Shown here piece by piece: positions 43,816 through 55,442 of a stretch of 64,000 bases of DNA (the first letter of the stretch is position 1; every line of letters starts with the position of its first letter). The DNA comes from Flammulina velutipes (lineage: Eukaryota; Basidiomycota; Agaricomycetes; Agaricales; Physalacriaceae). The stretch lies in assembly GCA_011800155.1 (NCBI GenBank), contig CM022372.1, forward strand, positions 124,001-188,000, in the 5' to 3' direction. A program made the translations under genes and the position numbers. A model generated the notes under the pieces. It saw only the letters and a program-made list of their open reading frames with translations, searched no databases and was not told the DNA's origin.

Positions 43816-45542
43816 CCAGCGGGTGTACGCAACACGGGAGATGCAGATGAACAATCGTCATGCTTCATTAGAAGATCACTTTGATAACCAGAACTATCTG
43901 ATGAACCTTCGTATGTGTACGTCTTTCATTGGGTCTTCTATATTGCAGACACATTGCTGAGCTCCATCCAGGTCATCTTGTGCCAAAGTGCTTGTGGGTC
44001 GCACAAGAGGAACAAGCGGCGCAAGCAGAAAGCCATGCAAGTGCGAGTGTGACCGTGGAACCGAGAGTGCTCGCTGAGTGGACCAAGAAGATAAAAGATT
44101 GGCATGCGCAGGAGCAAGTCCTCCTGAAGGACAAGACTGCCGAGAATCTGTATCTCTCGCTTTGGAGAAAAGATATGTTATTTCGTAAAGTCTCAAGCAG
44201 CAGCTTCAATTGACGTGACCATATATAGATGAGTTGACAGAGAAGGAAATTAAGGCGGATCTAGAACAAGAGGAGCAGGATGAAGAGGAACGAATGGGGC
44301 ATGACGAGGCAGGCAAAAAGATGAATGTTGTAGTCTTTCTGCGGTTGGCGCTTCAGCTCCAGCAGGTCCAGTGAGTCAACTTTCTGTGCCATACTGTTCT
44401 GGTCTCTAAAACATCATTTAGGTTGAAGATTCAGGGTGTCTTGAAGGCCAAAGGGAAGATCGGGTGGGGTGGTGCTGCTAAAGTCAAAGACATGTGCACT
44501 GCCTTCTGGAAAAAGCACAGGCAGTTTTGAAAGCTCCAGGAGATGTTGATGTCTGGTGTCTTGGCTTTAGCAGACCATGGGACGCCAACTATGATACTCA
44601 ACGCGACGAAACATCTAGTCGAACCAGAAGACATGTGCTTGTGGTTGCCCTCCGACATTCCGAAGGCATCGTGAAAGGCTTACCGGACCTCTCTCTTTAC
44701 GACAGAGGCGGCGCTGCGGAAGCTACAATGCTCGGAAAACCTCAACGTACTCTGCCTTCGCCTACACACCAAGAGTCATCTTATTCGCTTCAAAAACAAA
44801 AACTTTACTGGGCAGAGGAAGACTACTCGAGCGCGCACCCTTCTAGATGATCTTGGCGACAAGATAAATGCGACACAATTGCAATATCGTGTCGTGTACG
44901 CCGCCCTGGCCAACTTGGAGGACGACACTGCACCATATCGCCCACTTGCTGACCGTGACGTCCAGACCAAATATGTGTTTGATCACGATAGTCAGGCTGC
45001 GCGGCGACTGGCGAAATTGACCCAACACTCCAGCTGTCATCGAATCCAGACAACATTCGTACGGGTGGACGATAACGATGTGGAGATGGTGGACGACGGT
45101 GCAGTTGACGGGGCATGGGTGGCAGGGTTGAGTAGGCAGCGGATGAGTTGGATCTGGACGGCGCAAGGCGCACCTGACGTCCAGGATGACCAGTTTTTAC
45201 ACGACTGTAAGTGGTTTGGACATGGGGAGTTAGCAGCATTGATAACTTACCTGCGAGACAGCTGTTCGAGTGGAATGGTCGAAGTCTTTTGCGCGGAAGG
45301 AGCGATGGAAGGAAGAGGTCATACTGCTGGAAGAGGAGATGCGTAGGGTCCTGGAATCTCTGAAATACGAGTCCAAGGAGTGGCGAGTACGGGAGGCGGC
45401 GGTCGAGACGTCAAAGCATACAGGTGACGGTATGCGGGCTTATGCCTGACGACAGGCCTCTATTCGTGAGCGTTTAACGGAGCGCTTTTCGGTGTTATTC
45501 AGTCAAGAGCCGGGGAAATCAGTCGGGAAACATAAAAAATGA
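43816..45542 (+). pseudogene. Second KDZ transposase copy, C-terminal part only
   Basis: Starts mid-gene with ATREMQMNNRHASLEDHF, the segment that follows the catalytic Glu in KDZ transposases. The 5' part is cut off exactly at the Gypsy LTR. Introns near 43910-43945, 44214-44228, 44371-44422 and 45208-45262 are still visible. Recognisable blocks are LAEWTKKIKDWHAQEQ, LTEKEIKADLEQEEQDEEER, FLRLALQLQQVQ, FKNKNFTGQRKTTRAR, MSWIWTAQGAP and VRVEWSKSFARKERW, parallel to the first copy. Stops at 44528, 44672 and 45447 are all TGA at expected Arg positions; the frame otherwise continues to 45540. Confidence 0.85.
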
Positions 45543-46674
45543 GGAAAGGAGGACTGAGTAGGTGGCACAGAGACATTTCTGTACGTTTTGTGCATTTATT
45601 TCGAGGTTTAATTATGCAAACACTAGCTGGACCTCTTTAGGCAATTATTCTAATGATTATTTATTTACTTTGCGCTTTCTAAACGAGTTGGTGGCAGTGT
45701 CAGAGACTTGCCGCTGAAGGCTACCTGTGGCACACCAGTAAGACCGGGACGAAGATACCTGATATGGGAAATTATGACATTTTCTAGGGCTACAGCTATG
45801 AGAAGGTGTACTTTCCATGAGAGGGCTATAGCTATGGAAATTTCAACCATTTAATGTGGCTACAGCTAGGAAGATGTGCCATTTAGTACTGCTAGTGGTG
45901 CGTGCACGTCAAAATTCAAGTCAACCTGGCTGATCTGAAATGTCAAATATCTGACGAGGACACTTTTTTGCCATTTTTGTGTTCACTCACTCTGAAATAT
46001 CTGTCACCCGACGGACTGAGATGGCAAAAATCTGACGAGGCCATTTTTTTGCTATTTTCCTTTTTGTGCATGTTGAACTCGTATGTTCACCCGACGGGTG
46101 TGAAATGGCTAAAATCTGATGACACTAATTATTTGCCAATTTTTTTTAAGTGTACATAAAAATCATTGTCCCCCCGACGGGTCGGAAATGCAACAAATCT
46201 GACGAGGCACATTACTTGTCAATCAAACAACAACTTGAAACATGACAAGACTAGTATTTGTGGACGGAAACGGGTGGATCCATTCATGAAATAACACTCA
46301 CCCGACGTGGCATCTGCTGGTCTGAGCCAATTTGACATGACTGTAATCTTTTCGGATGTCCGTCTCCTCATCAACTGCAACAACTAGCTAACCGTACAAA
46401 GTCTACACGACCTTGTAGGGCCTACGGCCCTACACTAGGACAGGTCAAAACCACAGGTAAATATTTGGTGAGGTTGTGTTCTCGACCCGACGGCCGATGT
46501 CATGATCTCTGGTCTAGTCTATGAATAAACATGTAGATGTTATCTTTTTTTACGAGTGCACCAAACAGAAGAACAAACCGTTAACCCAAGATTCAGCAGG
46601 CCGACAGAACAATACAGTGTAGAGACTTGACATGTAACAAAGTGACATACCTACCTACCGGTGAATATTCCTAA
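45543..46674. repeat. Degenerate repeats with CCCGACGG and ATCTGACGAGG motifs
   Basis: No gene. Between about 45920 and 46215 a unit of roughly 75-85 bp recurs imperfectly: CCCGACGG, then GAAATGGCAAAAATCTGACGA, then a T-rich run. Further CCCGACG copies occur near 46303 and 46487. A shorter motif GGCTACAGCTA/GGCTATAGCTA occurs three times at about 45787-45870. Confidence 0.55.
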
Positions 46675-48118
46675 CATCTGGAAAGGCCTTATTCTCTTAT
46701 GTTAACTCAAGTTATACTCATCTAAATCCTATAACTTAAGGCAGCTAAGTTATCTGGAGACAGATATGTTGCCTTAAGATACTCATGTTTAAGAACATAT
46801 CTTGAGACACTTTCTAGTCAGAAAAAGATGACTGAAGTTGAATATAGTTGCTACAAGTTAGATATCATATACTTGTTATCTGAAGTTATACATGGTCAAC
46901 TGAAGATAATTACACAGAACCTCGTAACTGTAAGTAACTCAAGTTGTTCAAAGTTGGAGCTGATATTGTCTAAAGCTCAACATGGTTATTCCTAAGTTGT
47001 CTAAGAACTATCTGCCAGCTTGATGTGGATATACTATAAGCAAGAGAAAGGAGAAAATCCGAGTAAAATCATGTATTTTGCCTATAACTTATGGTGCGTC
47101 CCTGTGATTCCCGAGATTATAGAAGCGTTTTGTAGCCTTAATTGTACGCTTTCTGACAGTATATAACATTTATACCTTCCAGACAAGTGTAGTAGTGCTA
47201 TTGCTTGAACACAAGGAACAGAGAATTGATTAAATGGCTTATGGCCGGAGCTGCACCTCGTATTTTCCCACGGTTATAGGCTCGTCTTGTAGCCCTAATT
47301 AATCGCTTTCCAACCATATATAGGTCTGCTACCTTCCATGCAAGTCCCAGAGAGTTATTAAGTGAACAGTGGTAAATCAAGAATCAAGAATTGATCAAGT
47401 CCAAAAGGCAGGCAATTTAGGTCCGGACCTCCGGACCCAAACCCTATGCCCTGGTCATGTGACTTCATGTTGGTATTTAAACCAGAGCTGAGCTCTGATC
47501 CCATCATTCCTCTCTTGACCTTCTTCCTCCATGTTCTCTCTTTAAATCTTCAAGTCTTGAATGTTCTCTTAGTATGTGGACTTGCTTCTTCTTTTCTTAT
47601 GCTTGTTAATCATTGTCTCTTGTTCAAGGGTACTCTCTTTTGACTGTGTTCACTGTTCTGGTATGTTTCTTGCTCTTTTTACTTGTATGTTTGACTAATC
47701 TGTTCTTTTTTTTAGTATTTCTTTTAAACTATTGTATGTTAGCTATTTAGTAGAGTATATTGTATCTGTTTATTTAGTTGCAATGATAATTGACTGTTTT
47801 CTATCTAAATTGTGTGATATCTGACTGGATTAGCTTCTAATCAAGGTTATTATATTGATGGAATTAGACAGCTTCAAGTTAGACTCAAGTTAGCCTTAAG
47901 AAGACTTTTAAATATCTTAAGCCATGGTTAAAAACAGCTCTTAGCTTATCTCAACTTAGTTATAACTTACGAGTGATTTCAGTTACCTTATTCTAACTTA
48001 TGATATATTGTGTGTTTAACCATGGCTTAAGTTAACTTTAATAACTTGACTAACCTCACTCACTTAAAAGCTTTAAGTTACGATAAGTTAGCATAAGAGA
48101 AATAGCCCTTTCCAGATG
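46675..48118 (-). mobile_element. CATCWGG-ended element, copy 3 (1.44 kb, 2-bp TSD)
   Basis: Ends CATCTGGAAAGGCC and CCCTTTCCAGATG, flanked by AA on both sides (46673-46674 and 48119-48120). It is opposite in orientation to copies 1 and 2, sharing their core (47040-47660). Outer parts are rich in AACTTAAG/CTTAAGTT repeats. Non-coding. Confidence 0.85.
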
Positions 48119-48547
48119 AATCAACTGTATGCACCAATACAATCTGAAGTGAACAAATAATAATACCTTGACTGTCATGTGTTCCGAACGCACATAGCAG
48201 AGACGAATTATTCCAAACAGTAATATGCAAACTCACCATGCACAACTGATCGGGTGACAACTCGCCATGCGTCTTTGATCGAGGCCGCAAATTACTGAGT
48301 CATTGAAAACTCGCCATGCAGTGCCGATATAACCTGTTTCCGCAGTTACTGTCATATCGCTGAACCATCAACATGGTACGCATTCTGCACACTGTCAAAA
48401 CAACCAGCCCCTAGCTAGAGAAGAGAAGACGGGAGTCAAGAGAGTATCAGCAAAGGCGCGTAAGATAATGTCATATTGGCATTAAACCCTAATATACCAT
48501 CAGGCGACGGGCGGCCTTGAAAGAGGCACATGAAGACGAACATGCAC
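48119..48547. other. Unassigned sequence with a thrice-repeated motif
   Basis: AACTCRCCATGC occurs at about 48233, 48260 and 48305 in the same orientation within 90 bp. A minus-strand ORF (48078-48290) overlaps the mobile element end and is not convincing. No other feature is seen before foldback E. Confidence 0.4.
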
Positions 48548-51252
48548 CACCCTATGCTATACAGATAACTAGTTAAGAGGCCTTAGTGGCGGGGCCAAAT
48601 AACTAGTTGCTGGCCGATGCTATAGGGCCATATTTTGGCTGGTAGAAATGGCTGGCTGGCGGGCTGGGGCGGGCTGGGATGGGGCGGGATGGGTCCCAAA
48701 TATGGATAGGAATTGATGGGAGCATATAGGGATTGATGGGCAGGGGGAGGAGGAGCAGGGGATGGAGAAATGTGGCCACACATAAATCCGGACCTAGGGA
48801 TTGATGGGTACTGATGTCATTGATTGACCAGGGGGATGGGGGATGGGGATAGGAATTGTGGCACCAGGAAAATCCGGACCTAGGGTTTGATGGGGGCAGG
48901 GGATGGGGGATGGGGACAGGGGAAATGTGGCCACAGGAAAATCCGGACCTAGGGATTGATGGGAACTGATGGGATTGATTGGGGAGGGGATGGGGGATGG
49001 AGGCAGGGGGATTGGGGGCAGGGAACAATTGTGGCACCAGGATAAATACTAGGCTATTGCCAGGGTATGAGGAGGGTATGGGAGGGATGATTGTAGGTTG
49101 AAAAATAAAATTCTTTCTAACTATCAGAAACATGAATGGGAGTGTGGCAGCTACTGAAACCAATAATAAAACGATGTGTGGCGCATTTTTAATCGAGGAG
49201 CACATACCTCAGATCGACCTGGGGTTGTTCTAGATGTCTTCCTATTGAAAAATGAATGTGTGCAGCACAAAGAACCATGTAAAAACACGAAGATTTGGCT
49301 GAGAAACAAGCAGAACATTATTGAAAATCCATCAAAAAGCACCAAAAAGGGAGCAGCACTTTGCCCTCGCTTGGGGGTAACCTAGAACTACTTGTAGGTC
49401 GTTCAGACACCTTTGGGGCATTGTATATGTCACTCAGTTAGGTCCTCAGGTCAACAGGACCCTTGGATGTGATCGGAATGCCAAAAACCCGGACCACATA
49501 GCTTTGGGCCACACTATCAACTTGCCATGACCTGGGAACACCTTATATTCGAAGATATATGTATATAATGCTCTAATCATGAGTTAGATGAAGTCTGGAG
49601 TGTGAAAAATGCAGTCAAAACCTGGGATATACCCTAAATAATGTCCCCCCAAGAAAGCACACATACCATCAACTTTCCCTGACCTCTGGGTCGTTCCAAT
49701 GTGTTCTATTATCATTATAGATAATGTATTGACACCCCAGGGGTGTCCTCAGTGTGTCAAAATGCAAATATAAATGATACAATAATTTAACCCTCCTTCT
49801 ACACCAAGAACCACCCCAACTATCACACATCTGAGTGATGGACTATTGATTTTAACATCATACAATGTATTTTTAGCTTCCCAGAATATGTCCCAGGTTG
49901 AACACCCTTCAATATTGGGCATAGACATTTGAGAATTAATACAAAGATCATATCCTCACCATGTACCAAATGGATGTATCTTCGAGGTCTACCTATGACC
50001 TAGGCTCCCAGATATCATCTATATGATGTCAAATGACTATTAGAACAGTCCTAAAGATGTAGATATGCGAACCAATGAGTGTACTTGAGGAGGAAGGGTG
50101 AATAAGGGTTCACCTAGTATCATGAATATTCACATTTTGACACATTGGGGACACCTCTGGGGTGTTAATACATTATCTATAATGATAATAGAACATATTG
50201 GGACGACCCAGAGGTCAGGGGAAGTTGATGGTATATGTGCTTTCTTGGGGGACATTATTTGGGGTATATCCAAGGTTTTGACTGCATTTTTCACACTCCA
50301 GACTTCATCTAACTCATGATTAGAACATTATATACATATATCTTCGAATATAAGGTGTCCCCGGGTCAGGGCAAGTTGATAGTGTGACCCAAACCTATGT
50401 GGTCCGGGTTTTTGGCATTTTGATCATATCCAAGGGTTCTGTTGACCTGGGGACCTAACTGAGTGACATATACAATGCCCCAAAGGTGTCTGGACGACCT
50501 ACAAGTGGTTCCAGGTCACCCCCAAGCGAGGGCAAAGTGCTGCTCCCTTTTTGGTGCTTTTTAATGGATTTTCAATAATGTTCTGCTTGTTTCTCAGCCA
50601 AATCTTCGTGTTTTTACATGGTTCTTTGTGCTGCACACATTCATTTTTCAATAGGAAGACATCTAGATCAACCCCAGGTTGACCCGAGGTATGTGCTCCT
50701 TGATTAAAAATGCGCCACACATCGTTTTGTTATTGGTTTCAGTAGCTGCCACATCCCCATTCATGTTTCTGATAGTTAGAAAGAATTTTATTTTTCAACC
50801 TACAATCATCCCTTTCATACCCTGGCAATAGCCCAGTATATATCGTGGTGCCACAATTGTTCCCTGCCCCCAATTCCCCTGCCCCCATCCCTCATCCCCT
50901 CTCCCATCAATCCCATCAGTTCCCATCAATCCCTAGGTCCGGATTTTCCTGGTGCCACATTTCCTATCCCTATTCCCCATCCCCTATCAATGATTCTCAT
51001 CAATTCCTAGGTTCGGATTTTCCTGGTGCCACATTTCCCCTAATTTTCTGCTCCACCATCATCTAGCCATCAACTCTATCAATTTCCATTCCTATATAAG
51101 CTAGCTAGTGTTATCTGCCCCAGCCGCCCCTGGAGCGTGCACATAACTAGTTATTAACCTCTACTTAGAGACCCTCTAAATAGAAGATCATATCTATATA
51201 CGACCCCCTCTGCCAGCAGGCCTATAACTAGTTATACCTACTTCTCTGGGTG
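48548..51252. mobile_element. Foldback element E, 2.7 kb, mosaic tips
   Basis: Left end CACCCTATGCTATACAG at 48548, right end CTTCTCTGGGTG at 51252. Long inverted arms and a central spacer (about 49760-50130) are present, but the outer tips belong to different subtypes. The left tip equals the right tip of C; the right tip resembles D and A. Flanks CATGCAC and CTTCATC do not match. The left arm is almost identical to C's left arm over about 1.1 kb. Confidence 0.85.
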
Positions 51253-51730
51253 CTTCATCCTCTTCATCCTCCTCATCCATCTCGCTTCCCGGCTTTATCA
51301 TCAACCAAATCCATATCGTCGTCCGAATCGTCACCTGTCGGTGTGTCTGCAATGTGTCAGGTGACAGTCTAGAGCACGTCGAAAGGAAGCCAATCACCTT
51401 TCAACCACGTAGATGCCAGCTGCTCGTAGAAATCATCCAGCGCACTGGGAGTCGTAGTCACTAAAGACATAGGTGCAAGTTGTTGCAACCCATCCTCCGC
51501 CCAGGCGATATCAAGATCCATATGTTCGACATCGGGGTTCTTCATCACCACTGCCATTTTTGCATGACTGAAAAAGACTTGCTGCAAGGACGGTTAGAAA
51601 CCAGGAAAGATCATAGTAAAACACGCACCTTGCACAGGGAATCCACTGCCATTGTCAAACCCTCATCGTATTGCTTCACCTTTTCTTCCTTTAACCCAAA
51701 GATGCACTCGTGCTTCAGTAGGGCTACAAG

Positions 51731-52332
51731 TAGGGTTTAAAGGTTAAGTCACTTAACTGGTCATTTTAGAGCGACTTAACCTGACCTGACTGGAAACATT
51801 AACCGGACCCTGAGCGACTGGTCACTGTGAATGACTGGTTAAGGTTAATGGTTAAAGCATTTAGAGAAATTTAATGTGACTGTCAATGACTAGTCTGAAC
51901 TGGTTATAACCAATACCCTTGATATTCTCAATATATGAAGAGAAAAAGAGCTATAACACAAAGATTTCTTACATATATAGTATATATATCATTATTAAAG
52001 TCTGATATACTAGTATTATGAAGAGAAAGACCAGAAAACATAGACTTGAATATGAAAAAGATAAATCAATAGATTCATTGACCTTGGTTTACCTCTAGAT
52101 TATAGAATTGATAGTAAATTAACCAGTTATAACCTGTTAATAACTTGTTATAACTGCATTAAGTTTTAACTGGTTATAGTCAGTTATAACTGAGTCTTGA
52201 GTGACTGGTTACACTTATTGACTGGTCATGGTTAATGGTTAATCAACTTTCATAATATTGAATGACTGGTTAAGGTCAGGTTAATCCAAAAAGTAGGTCA
52301 TTAACCTGACTTAACCTGACCTTTAAACCCTA
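51731..52332 (+). mobile_element. hAT MITE family A, copy 3 (602 bp)
   Basis: Same 602-bp length and ends as copies 1 and 2, flanked by GCTACAAG (51723-51730 and 52333-52340). It sits in an exon of the large minus-strand gene. A few base differences from copy 2 (for example in the 51890-52100 region) make it closer to copy 4. Confidence 0.93.
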
Positions 52333-52847
52333 GCTACAAGCTTCTTATCAAACAGCTCAAAAAGAGTCATCGGATCTGGCGGCGTCTCAGACCCACAGAC
52401 GTAAACTGTGTTGGGCCCCAAGTCACTCACTGTGTTCGGAATGTTGTTCCACTGAGCCAAGATCTCTGTTGGCAAAGTTCCATCATCGCTTGCTGGTTCG
52501 AAAAAGGCAAGCATCGACACACGCAGCCGGTTGAAGAACAGATTTTTCGACAGCGTACGGAGCAAGTTCTCGTAGGTGACCATCATGTGGACGTAGGTCA
52601 ATTCTCTCCTTAATTGACCTGTCCGTTCTTTTCCTGCCGTTCGTTTCCATACGCAGGGATAAGCGGTGCTGTTCAGCATGACAAGGGCACAATACAAGTG
52701 CGATCACCACTCTTCCGAAAGGTTGTTTTCATGGGTTTTGATCTCCTCCTGGACCTGCAAGGGACGTCGGGGTTCAGTAGCACTGCTGGTGACCATGTAG
52801 CCCCAGAGTATTTTCCTCAAGATGTCATTGTAAGTATCGATCTGTGC

Positions 52848-53215
52848 TAGAGACCTCATGGAGGTCCGAGTCCAGATGGGTACCCATGGGTAGATCCGTC
52901 GGCCCGGGATCCCCGGACTCGGACCCGTTGGATCCGCGGGTCAAAGGGTCCGGGTCCGGCAAGGGTGCGGGGACAGAATTTATGGAAAATGCATGGGTAC
53001 CCACCACGGGTACCCATGGATCCTTGCCTAATTAAGCCTATATAAGCCTATTTTCATGGGTACCCGTGGGTCGAGTCTCAAAAAACCCGGATCCTCCGGA
53101 TCCGCGGGTCAAAAGTGGAGGGTCCGGCCAAGGGTGCAGGGGCAGTGGCCGGTGACCATGGGTACCCATGCAGGGATCCGGGGGTGCACCCGCGGGTAAC
53201 TCGTTGAGGTCTCTA
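52848..53215 (+). mobile_element. hAT MITE family B, copy 2 (368 bp)
   Basis: Nearly identical to copy 1 and the same length, with ends TAGAGACCTCA and TGAGGTCTCTA. The 8-bp duplication ATCTGTGC is at 52840-52847 and 53216-53223. It interrupts the large minus-strand gene. Confidence 0.9.
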
Positions 53216-55442
53216 ATCTGTGCCAAAGATGTGTCGTACAACTTGATCACTGCTTCTTTGGGGCTGCCGATTGGAATGTGGGTCGATGTGTACAGAGCAT
53301 TGGCATCAGCCTCAATCATCTCGAAGCCAGCCTTCCACCCATGGTCACGCTCTTGAATAAAGAGATTCGTGAGAGGGACTGTGACATCCTTTCCAGTTTC
53401 CGCCTTGACTCTATTGAGAAAAAGGTCAAAAGTAGAAAAGTCCTTGAACATTTCCCTGTACGTGATGTACTCCACCATACCAGTAGGCTAGAGACCGTTA
53501 ACGACAGCAGGCGAAATCCAGGGAATACAAATGTACCGCACGAGCGAGCAAATTGAATGTCTTCCAAAACTCATCCACTCGCGCTACACGTTTTGATGCT
53601 CCTCCGCCAAACAAAGTCGTTCATGCCAACATCACGCTGCAGGTAAAGATCGGCATGACAGTGTCCACGCTGACTCCCTCGAAATACTCAGCTAGGGGGG
53701 TATGCACCATGTAGAACAGGTGCTTTGCTAAATCTTGGCGTTGTCCGGCAGGTTGTTAGCCCGGAGTCCCTCAATGATCGTGCCCGTGTACTGCTTCAAC
53801 TTTGTTTCCCACTCGATGTGTCATGCTGACCCGACAGGCCGCGTCACAGGCGCACCGAAAAGTTGTCCAAAGTCAGGTTCCAGCCTGAGAACAAATGCCT
53901 TGTCCATTATCTCCCTCAAATCCGCCGAGACGCGCCACTTGGGTTTTGTTTCAGAGTCAAATTCTTTGGTGATTTGCGCAGAGAGGCCTTTGAGGTGTTT
54001 AACCTGTGTCACCTTCCCTAAAAGCATGAAATCCTTTGGTTTGCATGCTTCACCAACTGCGTCTGATGCGAAAAGGATGAGTCTCTGAGAGGACGCTTGC
54101 ATGGTGGCCAAGAACAGCTAAGCCGATGGTAAGCGTGAAACTACTTTGGTGAGAACAGTAAGCACTTACACAATCAGTGTACCACGCAATAGGCTTCAAT
54201 CGGTCTGGAGACGTGGCGACACCTGTACTCACTGGCTTCTTAAAGTGATCCAAGTGAGAAACTAGAGCAAATGCCTTCATCACATTGACGTTTGTAGTCG
54301 CTATTCGCAACTTGTTGGCGCTTCTTCCATCGACATAAAGACTTGCTTGGATCATCAGCTTTTCTTTGAAGACCGCTCTTGAGGCACCCGAAGGCAATGC
54401 ATTTAGCGACTCAGCTATCATCCAAAGCTTGTTTGCATCACCCTCTGGGATACTTTGTGCGACAGAGTTTGACAACAAAAGCGCCAACAGCTCTCCTGCG
54501 TTTTCACTGGCCAGGATGACATCTTGAGCGCATAATTTAGCAGATAAAACAAATATTTACAGTGATGGCTACGCACCCAAGTCATAGATCTTCATGAGCC
54601 AGCAACGAAATCGGTCTACCCGTGGAGATCTCTGACTCGAAATGTATAGCTTCAGGGGATCCTACGATGCAAGACTCCAACACGGACCATAAGGCTTCGA
54701 TAGCGGCTTCGGCGGGATCTACGACATAATTGACATTGACCGTCCTCCTGTGCGAACCATTGTACAATGTCACAACAATGTCCCGTTTTAGGACAGCAAG
54801 CTCCAAGAATTTCCCACTGGGATTCTCAGTAAGAGTTTCCAGGTCGAGATCGGCCTTGCTAGCCGCACCTATAAGGGTGTGGGCAGCCACATTGTTATGA
54901 ACAGCCACCCCATCATGTGTGGCATCGTAGAGGGTTCGAACACCTTCCACCATAGCCTTTTGCTTGTTTGTTCCATCGGTATTGATCTTGTATCCCGCTA
55001 GTGTGCACCTTTCGCCATGAGTGATGTCCACTAGGGTGTATCCAATAAAAGCCTCGTCGGCCTCCTTGATTAATAGATTGAGCTTCACATAGCCAGTAGA
55101 TTCTAGGCCTTTGTAAAGCACATCGTTTACGTTGAGCTACCAGGACGTAGGGTTAGACAACGCTACCAAGACGCATTAAAGGGACTGTCTCACCTCTTCT
55201 ATCATATCCGTGACTCTGTTGGGTGGCATGGACGCCTCCCACTCCTGTAGATGGGTCAACATAAGTGGAGAAGTCTGAACATTGGCAACGTACCTCATGG
55301 CTAGCATCGTCATCCTGTGCACCCTGCATACGCAGTGAAAGTGAGATAAAGGCAAATAACCAAAGACAGTCGAACCACACCTTTTTCAATGCTTTCTTTT
55401 TCTTTTTGGCTGCAGGCGTCTTCCTTTCATTGCCTTCGACTG

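Noticed and set aside
45902..46215. CRIS­PR-like array
   Set aside because: Units are degenerate with no constant repeat and variable spacer pattern, and the context is eukaryotic.
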